NCBI GenBank assembly: GCA_964397365.1 | Contig: CAYNIU010000054.1 | Coordinates: 1-14,381, forward strand | DNA length: 14,381 nt | Direction of reading: 5' to 3' | Source: Methylomarinum sp964397365 | GTDB lineage: Bacteria > Pseudomonadota > Gammaproteobacteria > Methylococcales > Methylomonadaceae | Shown: piece after piece, positions 6,926 through 14,381 of the stretch | Position numbering within the stretch: position 1 is the stretch's first letter | How the letters are laid out: every line of letters starts with the position of its first letter | The notes under the pieces: generated by a model | Seen by the model: only the letters and a program-made list of their open reading frames with translations | Told to the model about the DNA's origin: nothing | Databases searched by the model: none | Made by a program: the position numbers and the translations under genes

Positions 6926-8005
6926 ATGAAGTCTCAAAAATCAGTAAACCAGACACCTGTATTGCTCAATAAACTGGTGACCCTGACTAATATACGCGAT
7001 ATCGAAGTATTTGAGTTCAGCTTTTTAAAAACCCTGGCGGAGTTGTTAAAAATTGAGCAATTGTCAATGTATAAACTTGATAACAATAATCAGTTCTGCA
7101 AATTATTAATTTATTCAACAGAAACAGAGTTGAGCACTCATAAACATCGAATGTCTGAAGCCCAAGAGGTGCATATAGTAGAAATTGAAATTCCAGAGTA
7201 TATAAAACAGGCCAGGGAGTGGATTATTTCAACGAATAAGCCCTATACCCGTTTCCAGGATAATATTTATTTAAGTGTTTATCCCATTAAAGGCGCAAGT
7301 ACTATTGTCGGCTATATTTCCCTGGAGTTGTCTCATGAATTAACCAGTACGGAAACATTGGTAATCACCAGTCTCCTGAGTATTTCTCATAATTTCCACA
7401 GTTTACTGGAAGAAAATCAAAAAGATAAATTAACGGGTCTGCTTAATCGAACAATATTCGAAGATAGTATTAATAAAATTCAGTCCTTGTTAATTGATAT
7501 AGACTCCCGGGATGAGTATCTGGAAACAGAAAAACGGAAAACTGAAATAGATAACAATTTTTGGCTGGCAATAATGGATATTGATTTTTTTAAACGGATT
7601 AATGATGGTTTTGGACACGTTTTTGGTGATGAGGTTTTGGTGACATTATCACAAATTATGAAACATTCTTTTCGCAGTAGTGATTTGCTATTTCGTTTTG
7701 GCGGCGAAGAATTTGTTGCCATTATCAGAGTATCAACAAAAGAGGAAACGCAACAAATACTGGAACGTTTCCGGTGTGCGGTAGAAAATTATAAATTCCC
7801 CCAAATTGATACTGTTACCATCAGTATCGGTGTCACTAAAATGGATGAAATACATGTCATTCCGGCTGATATTGTCGGTCGTGCTGATCAGGCGCTTTAT
7901 CATGCAAAAGAACACGGAAGAAACCAATTACATTTTTATGAAGATCTGGTTGATACAGGTATTATCGACGAAAAAATTGAAGAAGGAACGATCGAGCTTT
8001 TTTAG
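6926..8005 (+). CDS. GAF-like/GGDEF diguanylate cyclase
   Basis: A soluble 359-residue protein that should make cyclic di-GMP from two GTP. ATG at 6926 is chosen because TTGGAT lies just upstream. An in-frame TTG at 6914 would add four residues. Residues 1 to about 160 look like a single sensory module, GAF-like in pattern, with no recognisable ligand motif. The cyclase domain begins at DKLTGLLNR (167-175), continues with MDIDFFKRINDGFGH (217-231) and has the active-site loop GGEEF at 259-263. RSSD at 250-253 lies five residues before it, an intact product-inhibition (RxxD) site. A charged stretch of about 20 residues (near 190-212) is an unusual insertion between the first two motifs. No EAL domain. 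It lies 33 bases after dnaQ and is likely co-transcribed. It could supply the ligand of the PilZ protein at 808, though this is inference. Confidence 0.9.
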   Translation: MKSQKSVNQTPVLLNKLVTLTNIRDIEVFEFSFLKTLAELLKIEQLSMYKLDNNNQFCKLLIYSTETELSTHKHRMSEAQEVHIVEIEIPEYIKQAREWIISTNKPYTRFQDNIYLSVYPIKGASTIVGYISLELSHELTSTETLVITSLLSISHNFHSLLEENQKDKLTGLLNRTIFEDSINKIQSLLIDIDSRDEYLETEKRKTEIDNNFWLAIMDIDFFKRINDGFGHVFGDEVLVTLSQIMKHSFRSSDLLFRFGGEEFVAIIRVSTKEETQQILERFRCAVENYKFPQIDTVTISIGVTKMDEIHVIPADIVGRADQALYHAKEHGRNQLHFYEDLVDTGIIDEKIEEGTIELF

Positions 8006-8063
8006 CCTGTCCATGCTTTCCCTCATGAATGTGAACTATTCGTAGAGATATGTTCTGAATATT

Positions 8064-9524
8064 ATGCAAAACCAAGCGGAAGAATTGTTTACAGCATTGC
8101 AGGTTGCTGAAATGGATCGTCTTGCCATTGAAGAAATTGGTATTGCCGGTATTGAATTAATGCGTAGAGCCGGCTCTGCTGTATTTGAAAGCTGTCGTCA
8201 GTACTGGCCTGAAAACAATAAAATCACGATCTTTTGTGGAGCCGGGAATAATGCGGGTGATGGTTATGTGGTTGCTTTGCTGGCATTGGCCGCTGGTTAT
8301 CAGGTTGATGTTATTACTCTGGTTGACAAACATAGACTAAAAGGCGATGCCTTGATTGCCTTGCAGAATTTTCTGCAAGCAGGTGGATGGATTACGCCTT
8401 TTCAGCAACAGCAACTCGAACAGACCATTGTTGTGGATGCTTTGCTGGGTACAGGATTGGACAGGGAGGTAAAAGATAACTTTGAAGCCGCCATTCATCT
8501 GATTAACGCATCGGCTTGTCCGGTTATCGGTGTTGATATTCCATCAGGGTTGAGTGCCGACAGTGGACGAGTCATGGGCTGTGCCGTCAAAGCTGATCTG
8601 ACAGTCACGTTCATCGCCTTGAAACAAGGACTTTTTACCGGTGAAGCCGCTGAATATTGTGGAAAAATAAGTTGTGCGTCGTTAAATATTCCAATTGAAA
8701 AATTGTCTACAATAGAACCCTCTGCCCGGCTTTTACAAGATACATCATTACCCGTCAGGCAGCGTTGTACACATAAAGGGCATAATGGTCATGTTTTATT
8801 GATTGGCGGCGATGTGGGTTATACCGGCGCCATCAGGTTAGCAGCTGAAGCTGCTTTAAGAAGTGGAGCCGGACTGGTCAGTGTAGCCACAAGAGCAATA
8901 CATAGTCATATGATTAATCTGGGTCGTCCTGAAATCATGTGTCATCCAGTGGAGAATCCGCAACAGTTGCAGGAGTTATTGAATAAAGCCAATGTTATTG
9001 TGATTGGCCCCGGTTTAGGCCAAAGTCAATGGGCTAAGGATATGTTTACCACGGTATTGGCGGTCGGCAAACAATGTATTGTCGATGCTGACGGACTGAA
9101 TCTGCTGGCAAAAACCCCCACAAAATATAATGACTGGGTATTGACACCTCATCCTGGAGAGGCGGCAAGATTGTTATCTTGCACGACGCGTGATATTGCT
9201 TTTGATCGATTTAATGCAATCAGTGATTTGCAAAAACAATATGGTGGCATTTGTGTTTTAAAAGGTGCGGGTACTTTGGTAAAAGGAAATAATGAAATAT
9301 TCGTATCAACAACAGGCAATCCGGGAATGGCATCAGGAGGAATGGGGGATGTTTTGGCTGGTATGATTGGCGGATTGATTGCCCAAGGAATTAATCCTGA
9401 ATTAGCTGTGCAACATGCCGTCTGTAAACATGGCAAGGCTGCTGATAGGGTGGCAGAGCAAGAGGGAGAAAGAGGATTGCTGGCCAGTGATTTATTGCCC
9501 GTTATCAGAAAATTAGTAAATTAA
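8064..9524 (+). CDS. nnr: Bifunctional NAD(P)H-hydrate epimerase / ADP-dependent NAD(P)H-hydrate dehydratase
   Basis: A 486-residue cytoplasmic repair enzyme that restores damaged (hydrated) NADH and NADPH. The N-terminal half (about 8-215) is the YjeF_N epimerase, with GNNAGDGYV at 61-69 as the phosphate-binding loop and VDIPSGL at 157-163. The C-terminal half (about 230-486) is the ribokinase-like dehydratase, which uses ADP to dehydrate the S epimer. It shows the family motifs GPGLG 315-319, DADGLN 341-346, TPHPGE 361-366 and GNPGMASGGMGDVLAG 418-433. E. coli YjeF (Nnr) has the same fusion at 515 residues. The stop overlaps the tsaE start by one base (TAATG), and nnr-tsaE-amiB is a conserved gammaproteobacterial order. 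The Shine-Dalgarno before the ATG is poor. Confidence 0.95.
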   Translation: MQNQAEELFTALQVAEMDRLAIEEIGIAGIELMRRAGSAVFESCRQYWPENNKITIFCGAGNNAGDGYVVALLALAAGYQVDVITLVDKHRLKGDALIALQNFLQAGGWITPFQQQQLEQTIVVDALLGTGLDREVKDNFEAAIHLINASACPVIGVDIPSGLSADSGRVMGCAVKADLTVTFIALKQGLFTGEAAEYCGKISCASLNIPIEKLSTIEPSARLLQDTSLPVRQRCTHKGHNGHVLLIGGDVGYTGAIRLAAEAALRSGAGLVSVATRAIHSHMINLGRPEIMCHPVENPQQLQELLNKANVIVIGPGLGQSQWAKDMFTTVLAVGKQCIVDADGLNLLAKTPTKYNDWVLTPHPGEAARLLSCTTRDIAFDRFNAISDLQKQYGGICVLKGAGTLVKGNNEIFVSTTGNPGMASGGMGDVLAGMIGGLIAQGINPELAVQHAVCKHGKAADRVAEQEGERGLLASDLLPVIRKLVN

Positions 9525-9994
9525 TGAAAATACAATTGCGTTCTGTTGAAGAAACGGAATTAGTTGGCGCTGAATTATGGCGGTTATTGCCGGAAAAGTG
9601 CCTGGTTTTTCTGCATGGTGATCTGGGTGCTGGTAAAACTACTGTGGTTAGATCTGTATTGCGGTCGGCAGGCTATGACGGCGTTGTTAAAAGTCCAACT
9701 TATACTTTAGTTGAAGAATATCGCATAAATGGCCGGGATATTATTCATTTTGATCTGTATCGGCTGAAAGACCCAGAAGAATTGGAATGGATGGGAATTA
9801 GAGATTATTTCCAACAAAAATGTCTGTGTTTTATAGAATGGCCTGAAATGGGCATCGGGTTTCTACCGGCAGCTGATCTGCAACTGACATTACAGATAAT
9901 TGAGGAAGGACGAGAACTTGAAATTCTGGCACAATCTGAAGAACTGATAAATAGAATAAATCTAAACTGGAAAAACAAAGACATATTGCTATAA
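9524..9994 (+). CDS. tsaE: tRNA threonylcarbamoyladenosine biosynthesis ATPase TsaE
   Basis: A 156-residue P-loop ATPase of the YjeE family. It works with TsaB and TsaD to place threonylcarbamoyl on adenosine 37 of ANN-decoding tRNAs. Seen in the sequence are Walker A GDLGAGKTT at 32-40, the switch-like SPTYTLVEEY at 57-66, HFDLYRL at 75-81 and IEWPE at 104-108, all standard for TsaE. Length is normal (E. coli 153). It begins within the nnr stop codon (one-base overlap), so translation is coupled. The amidase follows after 36 bases. Confidence 0.95.
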   Translation: MKIQLRSVEETELVGAELWRLLPEKCLVFLHGDLGAGKTTVVRSVLRSAGYDGVVKSPTYTLVEEYRINGRDIIHFDLYRLKDPEELEWMGIRDYFQQKCLCFIEWPEMGIGFLPAADLQLTLQIIEEGRELEILAQSEELINRINLNWKNKDILL

Positions 9995-10030
9995 TTTAAA
10001 CAAGAATATTGTTTTTTTGGTTATGCAATT

Positions 10031-11362
10031 ATGTTTCGATTCTGGAAGGTTTCTTTGGTTTGCTGTTTGTTACTGTTCTCGGTAGCTGCATTTGCGGAGC
10101 CAGTGAAGGTGGATTCGTTACGCTATTGGACGGCCCCTGATCACACCCGCATGGTTTTTGATGTTTCTCAAGCGCCTTCACATCAGGTGTTTTTATTGAA
10201 TAATCCTGAGCGTTTGGTCATTGATCTCAATAATACAAAATTACAGTTACCGCTACGACAACCCCCAGCCAGTCATCCGCTGTTTTCAAGAGTGCGTAGT
10301 GCGACCAGAAATAAAACAGACTTGAGAGTGGTTGTTGACTTAAAAACTACTGTTACCCCTAAAAGCTTTGTCTTAAAACCCAGTCATAAATATGGACACA
10401 GACTGGTTGTAGATCTGTTTGCCAAAGGTAATAATAAAAAAAGCAAACAGATTGGTAATAAAAATACGGTCACTAAAACGGTTAAAAACAAAGCCAGAGA
10501 CATTATTGTCGCTGTCGATGCTGGACATGGTGGAGAAGATCCTGGCGCTCACGGTCCTCGTGGAACACAAGAGAAAAAAGTCGTTCTTGCCATTGCCAAA
10601 AAACTGGCCTGGCTCATTGATAATCAGCCTGGCATGAAAGCCGTGATGGTTCGAAATGGCGATTATTACATTAAACTGAGAAAGCGGATGCAAATTGCTC
10701 GGGCTGCAAAGGCGGATCTTTTTGTCTCCATTCATGCCGATGCTTTTAAAAATGCAAAAGTTAAAGGCGCTTCAGTGTTTACCTTGTCAAGGCGCGGCGC
10801 ATCCAGTGAAGCCGCACGCTGGTTGGCCAAGCATGAAAATGCCTCTGATCTGGTGGGGGGAGTGAGTCTGGATGAAATGGACAATACTTTGGCCTCGGTG
10901 TTATTGGATCTGTCACAAACTGCTACCAAAGAGGCCAGTCGAAATGTGGCGGCAAAAGTACTGAAAAACCTTAAACCAATTGGGCATCTGCATAAAGATG
11001 CAGTACAGAAGGCGGGATTTATGGTGTTGAAATCACCGGATATTCCATCCATTCTGGTTGAAACTGCATTTATCTCTAATCCAAGTGAAGAACGTAAATT
11101 GCGCAGCAGAAAACATCAACAACAAATGGCGCAAGCCATATTTAAAGGAATTTTAGGCTATTTTAAAGAATATGCACCGTCTGATACCTTAATGGCGAGT
11201 TTATCAAGTGGACATTCCCGGCATATTATCAGACGGGGCGAAACCTTATCAGGTATTGCCCAACATTATGGGGTTAGTATGAAAGCGATTAAAACAGCAA
11301 ATGCTTTGGCCGGTAATAACATACGTATCGGTCAGGTTTTAAAGATTCCAACTGAAAGTTGA
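10031..11362 (+). CDS. amiB: Periplasmic N-acetylmuramoyl-L-alanine amidase with AMIN and LysM domains
   Basis: A 443-residue exported zinc amidase that cleaves the peptide from N-acetylmuramic acid, splitting septal peptidoglycan during daughter-cell separation. It has a signal peptide 1-22 (cleavage after AFA), AMIN domain about 25-130 for septal localisation, and a Lys/Asn-rich linker 131-157. The Amidase_3 domain spans about 158-378, with probable zinc ligands His166 (DAGHGGEDPG), Glu181 and His235 (SIHAD) and catalytic Glu344 (VETAF). The segment about 273-298 (GGVSLDEMDNTLASVLLDLS) matches the autoinhibitory helix of AmiB/AmiC-type enzymes that activators such as EnvC or NlpD displace. 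A LysM peptidoglycan-binding repeat ends the protein (about 397-440), as in Pseudomonas AmiB. The symbol follows gene order; amiC would be equally defensible. The usual downstream mutL is missing. Confidence 0.93.
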   Translation: MFRFWKVSLVCCLLLFSVAAFAEPVKVDSLRYWTAPDHTRMVFDVSQAPSHQVFLLNNPERLVIDLNNTKLQLPLRQPPASHPLFSRVRSATRNKTDLRVVVDLKTTVTPKSFVLKPSHKYGHRLVVDLFAKGNNKKSKQIGNKNTVTKTVKNKARDIIVAVDAGHGGEDPGAHGPRGTQEKKVVLAIAKKLAWLIDNQPGMKAVMVRNGDYYIKLRKRMQIARAAKADLFVSIHADAFKNAKVKGASVFTLSRRGASSEAARWLAKHENASDLVGGVSLDEMDNTLASVLLDLSQTATKEASRNVAAKVLKNLKPIGHLHKDAVQKAGFMVLKSPDIPSILVETAFISNPSEERKLRSRKHQQQMAQAIFKGILGYFKEYAPSDTLMASLSSGHSRHIIRRGETLSGIAQHYGVSMKAIKTANALAGNNIRIGQVLKIPTES

Positions 11363-11381
11363 TGATATTCTGAAAAAAATC

Positions 11382-11402
11382 GGCGCGCTACTAATGCGCG
11401 CC
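11382..11402 (-). terminator. Rho-independent terminator of ftsH
   Basis: A perfect 7-bp GC-only stem, GGCGCGC/GCGCGCC with a 7-base loop, lies between the convergent amiB and ftsH. Read on the minus strand, the stem is followed by GATTTTTTTC, the expected U tract, so it terminates ftsH transcripts well. Read on the plus strand no T run follows, so it is at best a weak terminator for amiB. Confidence 0.82.
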
Positions 11403-11431
11403 TGGATATTGTTGAATTAATAAGGATTTTA

Positions 11432-13339
11432 TCAGGTTACTAACGATCCATCTTGACTGGAACTTTTTCGTGTATCACTGTCATCGGAGGGTTCTTGATC
11501 AACTTTCTGTTCCGGTGGAGTCGGCGGTTCAGGTTCTGGTGGCGCAAGTTTTTCTCCTTTCATCAGTTTGTCAATCTGATATTTATCTATAGTTTCCCAG
11601 TCCATTAATGCTTGCGCCATATTATGGAGAATATCCATTCTTTTTTTCAGTATGTCTTCGGCGCGTTTATAATTGCTGTCTACAACATGACGAATTTCAT
11701 CATCAATAATTTGCGCCATCTTTTCTGACATTGGTTTGGCCTGTGGTCCCATATAGCCTCGCCCCTCGCTTTCACCATAATCCATTGGACCGAGACGATC
11801 GGACAATCCCCATTTAGTGACCATGTTGCGAGCCAGTTGTGTAGCTCTTTCAATATCATTGGAAGCTCCTGTGGTCACTTTGTTTTTGCCATAAATCAGT
11901 GTTTCTGCAATCCGGCCGCCAAACAGACTGGCAATTTGACCTTCCAGTTTGTCTTTACTGGCACTGTATTGATCCCGTTCAGGAAGAAACATGGTGATGC
12001 CCAGTGCGCCACCACGAGGCATGATGCTCACTTTATAAACAGGATCATGTTCTGGAACAATGCGACCGACAATGGCGTGACCGGCTTCGTGATAGGCTGT
12101 CATCAGCAAATCTTCTTGACGCATAATCATGCTGCGTTTTTCTGCTCCCATCAGTAATTTGTCTCGCGCCTTGTCCAGATCATTCATGCTGACGATACGT
12201 TTATTGTTACGTGCAGCCAATAATGCGCCTTCGTTGAGAAGATTGGCCAGCTCAGCACCGGAAAAACCCGGTGTTCCTCGTGCCAGATCATTCATATTGA
12301 CATCGTCAGCCAAGGGTATTTTTTTGGCATGGACTTTCAGAATTTGCTCTCGGCCTTTGATGTCAGGTAGATTGACAGTAACCTGACGGTCAAAACGACC
12401 GGGTCTCAATAAGGCATTGTCCAGGACATCAGCACGGTTGGTTGCGGCAATGACAATAATTCCCTCATTACCACTAAAGCCATCCATTTCCACCAATAGT
12501 TGGTTCAGGGTTTGTTCCCGTTCATCATTGCCCCCACCCATTCCCGAACCACGGTGGCGGCCTACGGCATCAATTTCATCTATAAAGATAATACAGGGTG
12601 CCCGTTTTTTAGCCTGTTCAAACATATCCCGAACCCGAGAAGCGCCAACCCCAACAAACATCTCAACAAAATCCGAGCCTGAAATTGAAAAGAACGGTAC
12701 ATTAGCTTCACCGGCAATGGCCCGGGCCAGCAAGGTCTTTCCTGTTCCCGGTGGGCCAACCATGAGTACACCGCGAGGTATCTTGCCGCCCAGAAACTCA
12801 TATTTGGATGGGTCTTTCAGAAAGTCAACCATTTCTGTGACATCTTCTTTGGCTTCTTCTACACCGGCAACATCGTTAAATCCGACTTTGACCTGGTTTT
12901 CTTCCATCAGTTTTGCGCGACTTTTACCGAACCCCATTTGTCCACCGGAGCCGCCTCCGGCTTGCTGTTTACGCATGAAATAAATCCATACGGCGATCAA
13001 TAACAACATTGGTGCCCAAGAAATGAATATTTGCATGAATGTGGACTGCGATTCCGGTTTGGCCACTTTGATTTTGACTTCATTTTGCAACAATTCATCA
13101 ATCATGTGGGAATCATTAGGATTGTATGTAGTGAATCGTTCACCATTAGTGCGGCGACCGTTGATAATATCACCATTGATAGTCACTTCAGAAACAGCGC
13201 CGCTACGAATGTCTTCAATAAAGTCAGAATAGGACAGGGTATAGTTACTGTCATAATTTGGCGATGTTCGATTGAACATGGATATAACCACCGTAACGAT
13301 TACGGTCAGCATAAAGATTTTTATTATGTGTGCTTTCAT
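11432..13339 (-). CDS. ftsH: ATP-dependent zinc metalloprotease FtsH
   Basis: A 635-residue hexameric membrane protease that extracts and degrades membrane proteins and short-lived regulators. Two membrane helices (about 5-22 and 105-122) flank a small periplasmic domain with SYSDF at 36-40. The AAA+ domain has Walker A GPPGTGKT 195-202, pore-loop FVEMFVG 224-230, Walker B IIFIDEID 250-257 and the second region of homology with arginine fingers near 312-318 (RPGRFDR). The protease domain has HEAGH at 417-421 (zinc ligands His417 and His421, catalytic Glu418) and the third ligand Asp495 in SNDIERAT. The tail from about 600 is Pro/Glu/Ser-rich. Length matches E. coli (644). The usual upstream rlmE and downstream folP are absent. 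AGG about eight bases before the ATG serves as ribosome-binding site. Confidence 0.97.
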   Translation of the reverse strand: MKAHIIKIFMLTVIVTVVISMFNRTSPNYDSNYTLSYSDFIEDIRSGAVSEVTINGDIINGRRTNGERFTTYNPNDSHMIDELLQNEVKIKVAKPESQSTFMQIFISWAPMLLLIAVWIYFMRKQQAGGGSGGQMGFGKSRAKLMEENQVKVGFNDVAGVEEAKEDVTEMVDFLKDPSKYEFLGGKIPRGVLMVGPPGTGKTLLARAIAGEANVPFFSISGSDFVEMFVGVGASRVRDMFEQAKKRAPCIIFIDEIDAVGRHRGSGMGGGNDEREQTLNQLLVEMDGFSGNEGIIVIAATNRADVLDNALLRPGRFDRQVTVNLPDIKGREQILKVHAKKIPLADDVNMNDLARGTPGFSGAELANLLNEGALLAARNNKRIVSMNDLDKARDKLLMGAEKRSMIMRQEDLLMTAYHEAGHAIVGRIVPEHDPVYKVSIMPRGGALGITMFLPERDQYSASKDKLEGQIASLFGGRIAETLIYGKNKVTTGASNDIERATQLARNMVTKWGLSDRLGPMDYGESEGRGYMGPQAKPMSEKMAQIIDDEIRHVVDSNYKRAEDILKKRMDILHNMAQALMDWETIDKYQIDKLMKGEKLAPPEPEPPTPPEQKVDQEPSDDSDTRKSSSQDGSLVT

Positions 13340-13726
13340 AGTTCAACCTGATTGAGAGCAGTGAGTTTGCTTTTCGCAGAATAAAGATTAAAGAGTTCAA
13401 TATATAATTTTAACATTTGGTTTGTATTTGTCTGGCTGCGTGCGAATAAGTTCAGTACTTTTAACGCAGTTATAGATGAAATTTCAAGTTGCTTTCGATT
13501 GTTTAAGTTTAGTTATAGCCATTTCTTACTATTAGATGGAGCAACGAAGACTGCTGATTCTATACTAAATTCATTAACGACTGGAGATTATAGTTAGCAA
13601 GTTTCAAAATTCGGCAGCAGCAGTGGGGATTTCTGAAGGTTTGGTGTTATCCGTTTGATGGACTATATTGGGGATAGATTCTTTTGACTTTGATGCCATA
13701 ACAAACAGAATCAAGGAGGATTTCAT

Positions 13727-13761
13727 TTTTTCACAAAAACTGTGGATAACCTTGTGGATTA
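13727..13761. promoter_or_regulatory. Cluster of three DnaA boxes
   Basis: TTTTTCACA at 13727-13735 (plus) and TGTGGATAA at 13741-13749 (minus-strand TTATCCACA) both match the DnaA consensus TTWTNCACA exactly. TGTGGATTA at 13753-13761 (minus-strand TAATCCACA) has one mismatch. The last two are in the same orientation, 12 bases apart. They lie in the middle of a 755-base region without genes. Confidence 0.6.
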
Positions 13762-13800
13762 ACGCTTTTTAAGTCTGTTCAATGCCTGAATTTACTCGCT

Positions 13801-13850
13801 TTATATTAAATTGTACAAAAATTATACAAATTTAAAAAGTATTTATATAT
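13801..13850. other. AT-rich stretch with an 11-base direct repeat (DNA-unwinding-like)
   Basis: Only four of these 50 bases are G or C. Within it, ATTGTACAAA (13810-13819) and ATTATACAAA (13821-13830) form a near-perfect repeat with a period of one helical turn. Such stretches unwind easily. Their place next to DnaA boxes is what an origin's unwinding element would look like. Confidence 0.4.
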
Positions 13851-13860
13851 CAGTTGGTTA
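13848..13860 (+). promoter_or_regulatory. Exact IHF consensus site
   Basis: TATCAGTTGGTTA fits WATCARNNNNTTR at every position and sits at the edge of the AT-rich stretch. IHF would bend DNA sharply here, bringing the DnaA boxes at 13741 and 13931 closer. A single consensus match can occur by chance in AT-rich DNA. Confidence 0.4.
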
Positions 13861-13930
13861 TTGTTAAATGTTATGGGTTTGGCCGATATTGTTGATGCTG
13901 GATTGAATTTTTTCTCGAAAACTAGGTTAT

Positions 13931-13939
13931 TGTGTATAA
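13931..13939 (-). promoter_or_regulatory. DnaA box
   Basis: TGTGTATAA on the plus strand is TTATACACA on the minus strand, an exact DnaA consensus match, in the same orientation as the pair at 13741-13761. A one-mismatch copy (TGATACACA on minus) lies at 14053-14061, near the isocitrate dehydrogenase start. Confidence 0.5.
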
Positions 13940-14004
13940 GATGCTGTCCGAGGTAGTCTGATTTTTTACTTTGAATTCATGACGTTCATTGACATATCTC
14001 CAAT

Positions 14005-14034
14005 TTCAAATTTAAAACAGCGAATAAGTATAAT
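14005..14034 (+). promoter_or_regulatory. Candidate sigma70 promoter of the isocitrate dehydrogenase gene
   Basis: An exact -10 TATAAT at 14029-14034 has TTCAAA (four of six matches to TTGACA) 18 bases upstream at 14005-14010. It would start transcription about 55 bases before the coding region, placing the near-DnaA box at 14053-14061 in the leader. Confidence 0.45.
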
Positions 14035-14094
14035 TACAAAACCCTATAAAACTGTGTATCATTAGTCCTGTTTTTTTAAATTCAGGAGATATGA

Positions 14095-14381
14095 ATGCAC
14101 AACGTCACGTTGATCAAAGGTGATGGTATCGGCCCTTCCATTATGGAGGCCGCAGTAAAAGTTATTGACGCATCAGGAGCTAGAATTCACTGGCATGAGG
14201 CGGAAGCAGGGATGGACGCTTTTGAAAAATATGGAACACCGCTACCTGACGAGACACTGGAATCTATAGAGAAAACGCGTTTGGCATTCAAAGGGCCTTT
14301 AACGACACAGGTGGGTAGTGGTTTCAGAAGTATCAATGTTGAATTGAGAAAACGCTATGAATTATTTGCCAATGTACGTCC
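14095..14381 (+). CDS. icd: NAD-type isocitrate dehydrogenase, N-terminal part
   Basis: The first 95 codons of a beta-decarboxylating dehydrogenase, running off the right edge. The start MHNVTLIKGDGIGPSIMEAA shows the family's KGDGIGP nucleotide/substrate loop. FKGPLTTQVGSGFRSINVEL (residues 65-84) followed by RKRYELFANVR is the isocitrate-binding region in the form seen in NAD-dependent and mitochondrial-type enzymes, unlike the LeuB pattern. It converts isocitrate to 2-oxoglutarate in the TCA cycle. AGGAG at 14084-14088 is six bases before the ATG at 14095 and fixes this start. Another ATG at 14091 is out of frame and too close. A tartrate or homoisocitrate dehydrogenase is less likely but cannot be excluded from this portion. 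Confidence 0.82.
   Translation, partial: MHNVTLIKGDGIGPSIMEAAVKVIDASGARIHWHEAEAGMDAFEKYGTPLPDETLESIEKTRLAFKGPLTTQVGSGFRSINVELRKRYELFANVR

Noticed and set aside
12417..12983. 188-codon open frame opposite ftsH
   Set aside because: It lies wholly inside the conserved AAA domain of FtsH on the other strand. Its Ser/Pro/Arg-rich composition is typical of an antisense shadow.
13713..13720. Strong Shine-Dalgarno-like AAGGAGGA in the non-coding region
   Set aside because: No ATG, GTG or TTG follows at a workable distance. Only an ATT start for a 14-residue peptide would be possible, so it is probably a chance purine run.
13989..13994. Perfect TTGACA as -35 box for icd
   Set aside because: The TATAAT at 14029 is 34 bases away, and at 16-17 bases there are only TTTAAA/TTAAAA sequences. 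The TTCAAA at 14005 fits the spacing better.

Overview
The window is a low-GC (roughly 40-45%), gene-dense stretch of a Gram-negative chromosome. The order nnr-tsaE-amiB (as in Escherichia and Pseudomonas), a DnaQ-type proofreading subunit of enterobacterial length, lipoproteins, an outer-membrane barrel and cytochrome c biogenesis substrates all point to a gammaproteobacterium. The methanotroph order Methylococcales would fit, but that is only an impression from content.

Layout. Positions 1-715 (minus strand) hold the signal-peptide end of an unknown exported protein, preceded by a lysozyme-like SLT lipoprotein. Position 808 starts a tandem-PilZ protein (c-di-GMP reader). Positions 1429-1824 have no convincing gene, but 1441-1578 is an almost gap-free chain of seven short inverted repeats. 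Positions 1825-5902 look like one operon: outer-membrane barrel, tetraheme periplasmic cytochrome c, inner-membrane HAMP-only protein, and a methyl-accepting chemotaxis protein. The first three genes abut or overlap, and the fourth follows after 18 bases with a strong ribosome-binding site. Positions 6179-8005 carry dnaQ and a GGDEF diguanylate cyclase. Positions 8064-11362 carry the NAD(P)H-hydrate repair enzyme, tsaE and a LysM-bearing cell-division amidase. A GC-rich hairpin separates these from convergent ftsH (11432-13339, minus). Positions 13340-14094 are a 755-base non-coding, AT-rich region. It contains three exact and two near DnaA boxes, an exact IHF consensus and a 50-base stretch of 92% AT. 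The window ends in the first 95 codons of an NAD-type isocitrate dehydrogenase.

How the genes may work together. The barrel-cytochrome-HAMP-MCP set spans outer membrane, periplasm and inner membrane. It suggests a sensory unit in which a redox protein or its electron donor/acceptor is read by a chemoreceptor. I know of no described system with exactly these four parts, and the functional link is inference. A c-di-GMP reader lies just upstream and a c-di-GMP writer just downstream, which would fit a motility/attachment switch. The other notable region is the origin-like (or DnaA-titrating) intergenic block between ftsH and the isocitrate dehydrogenase gene.
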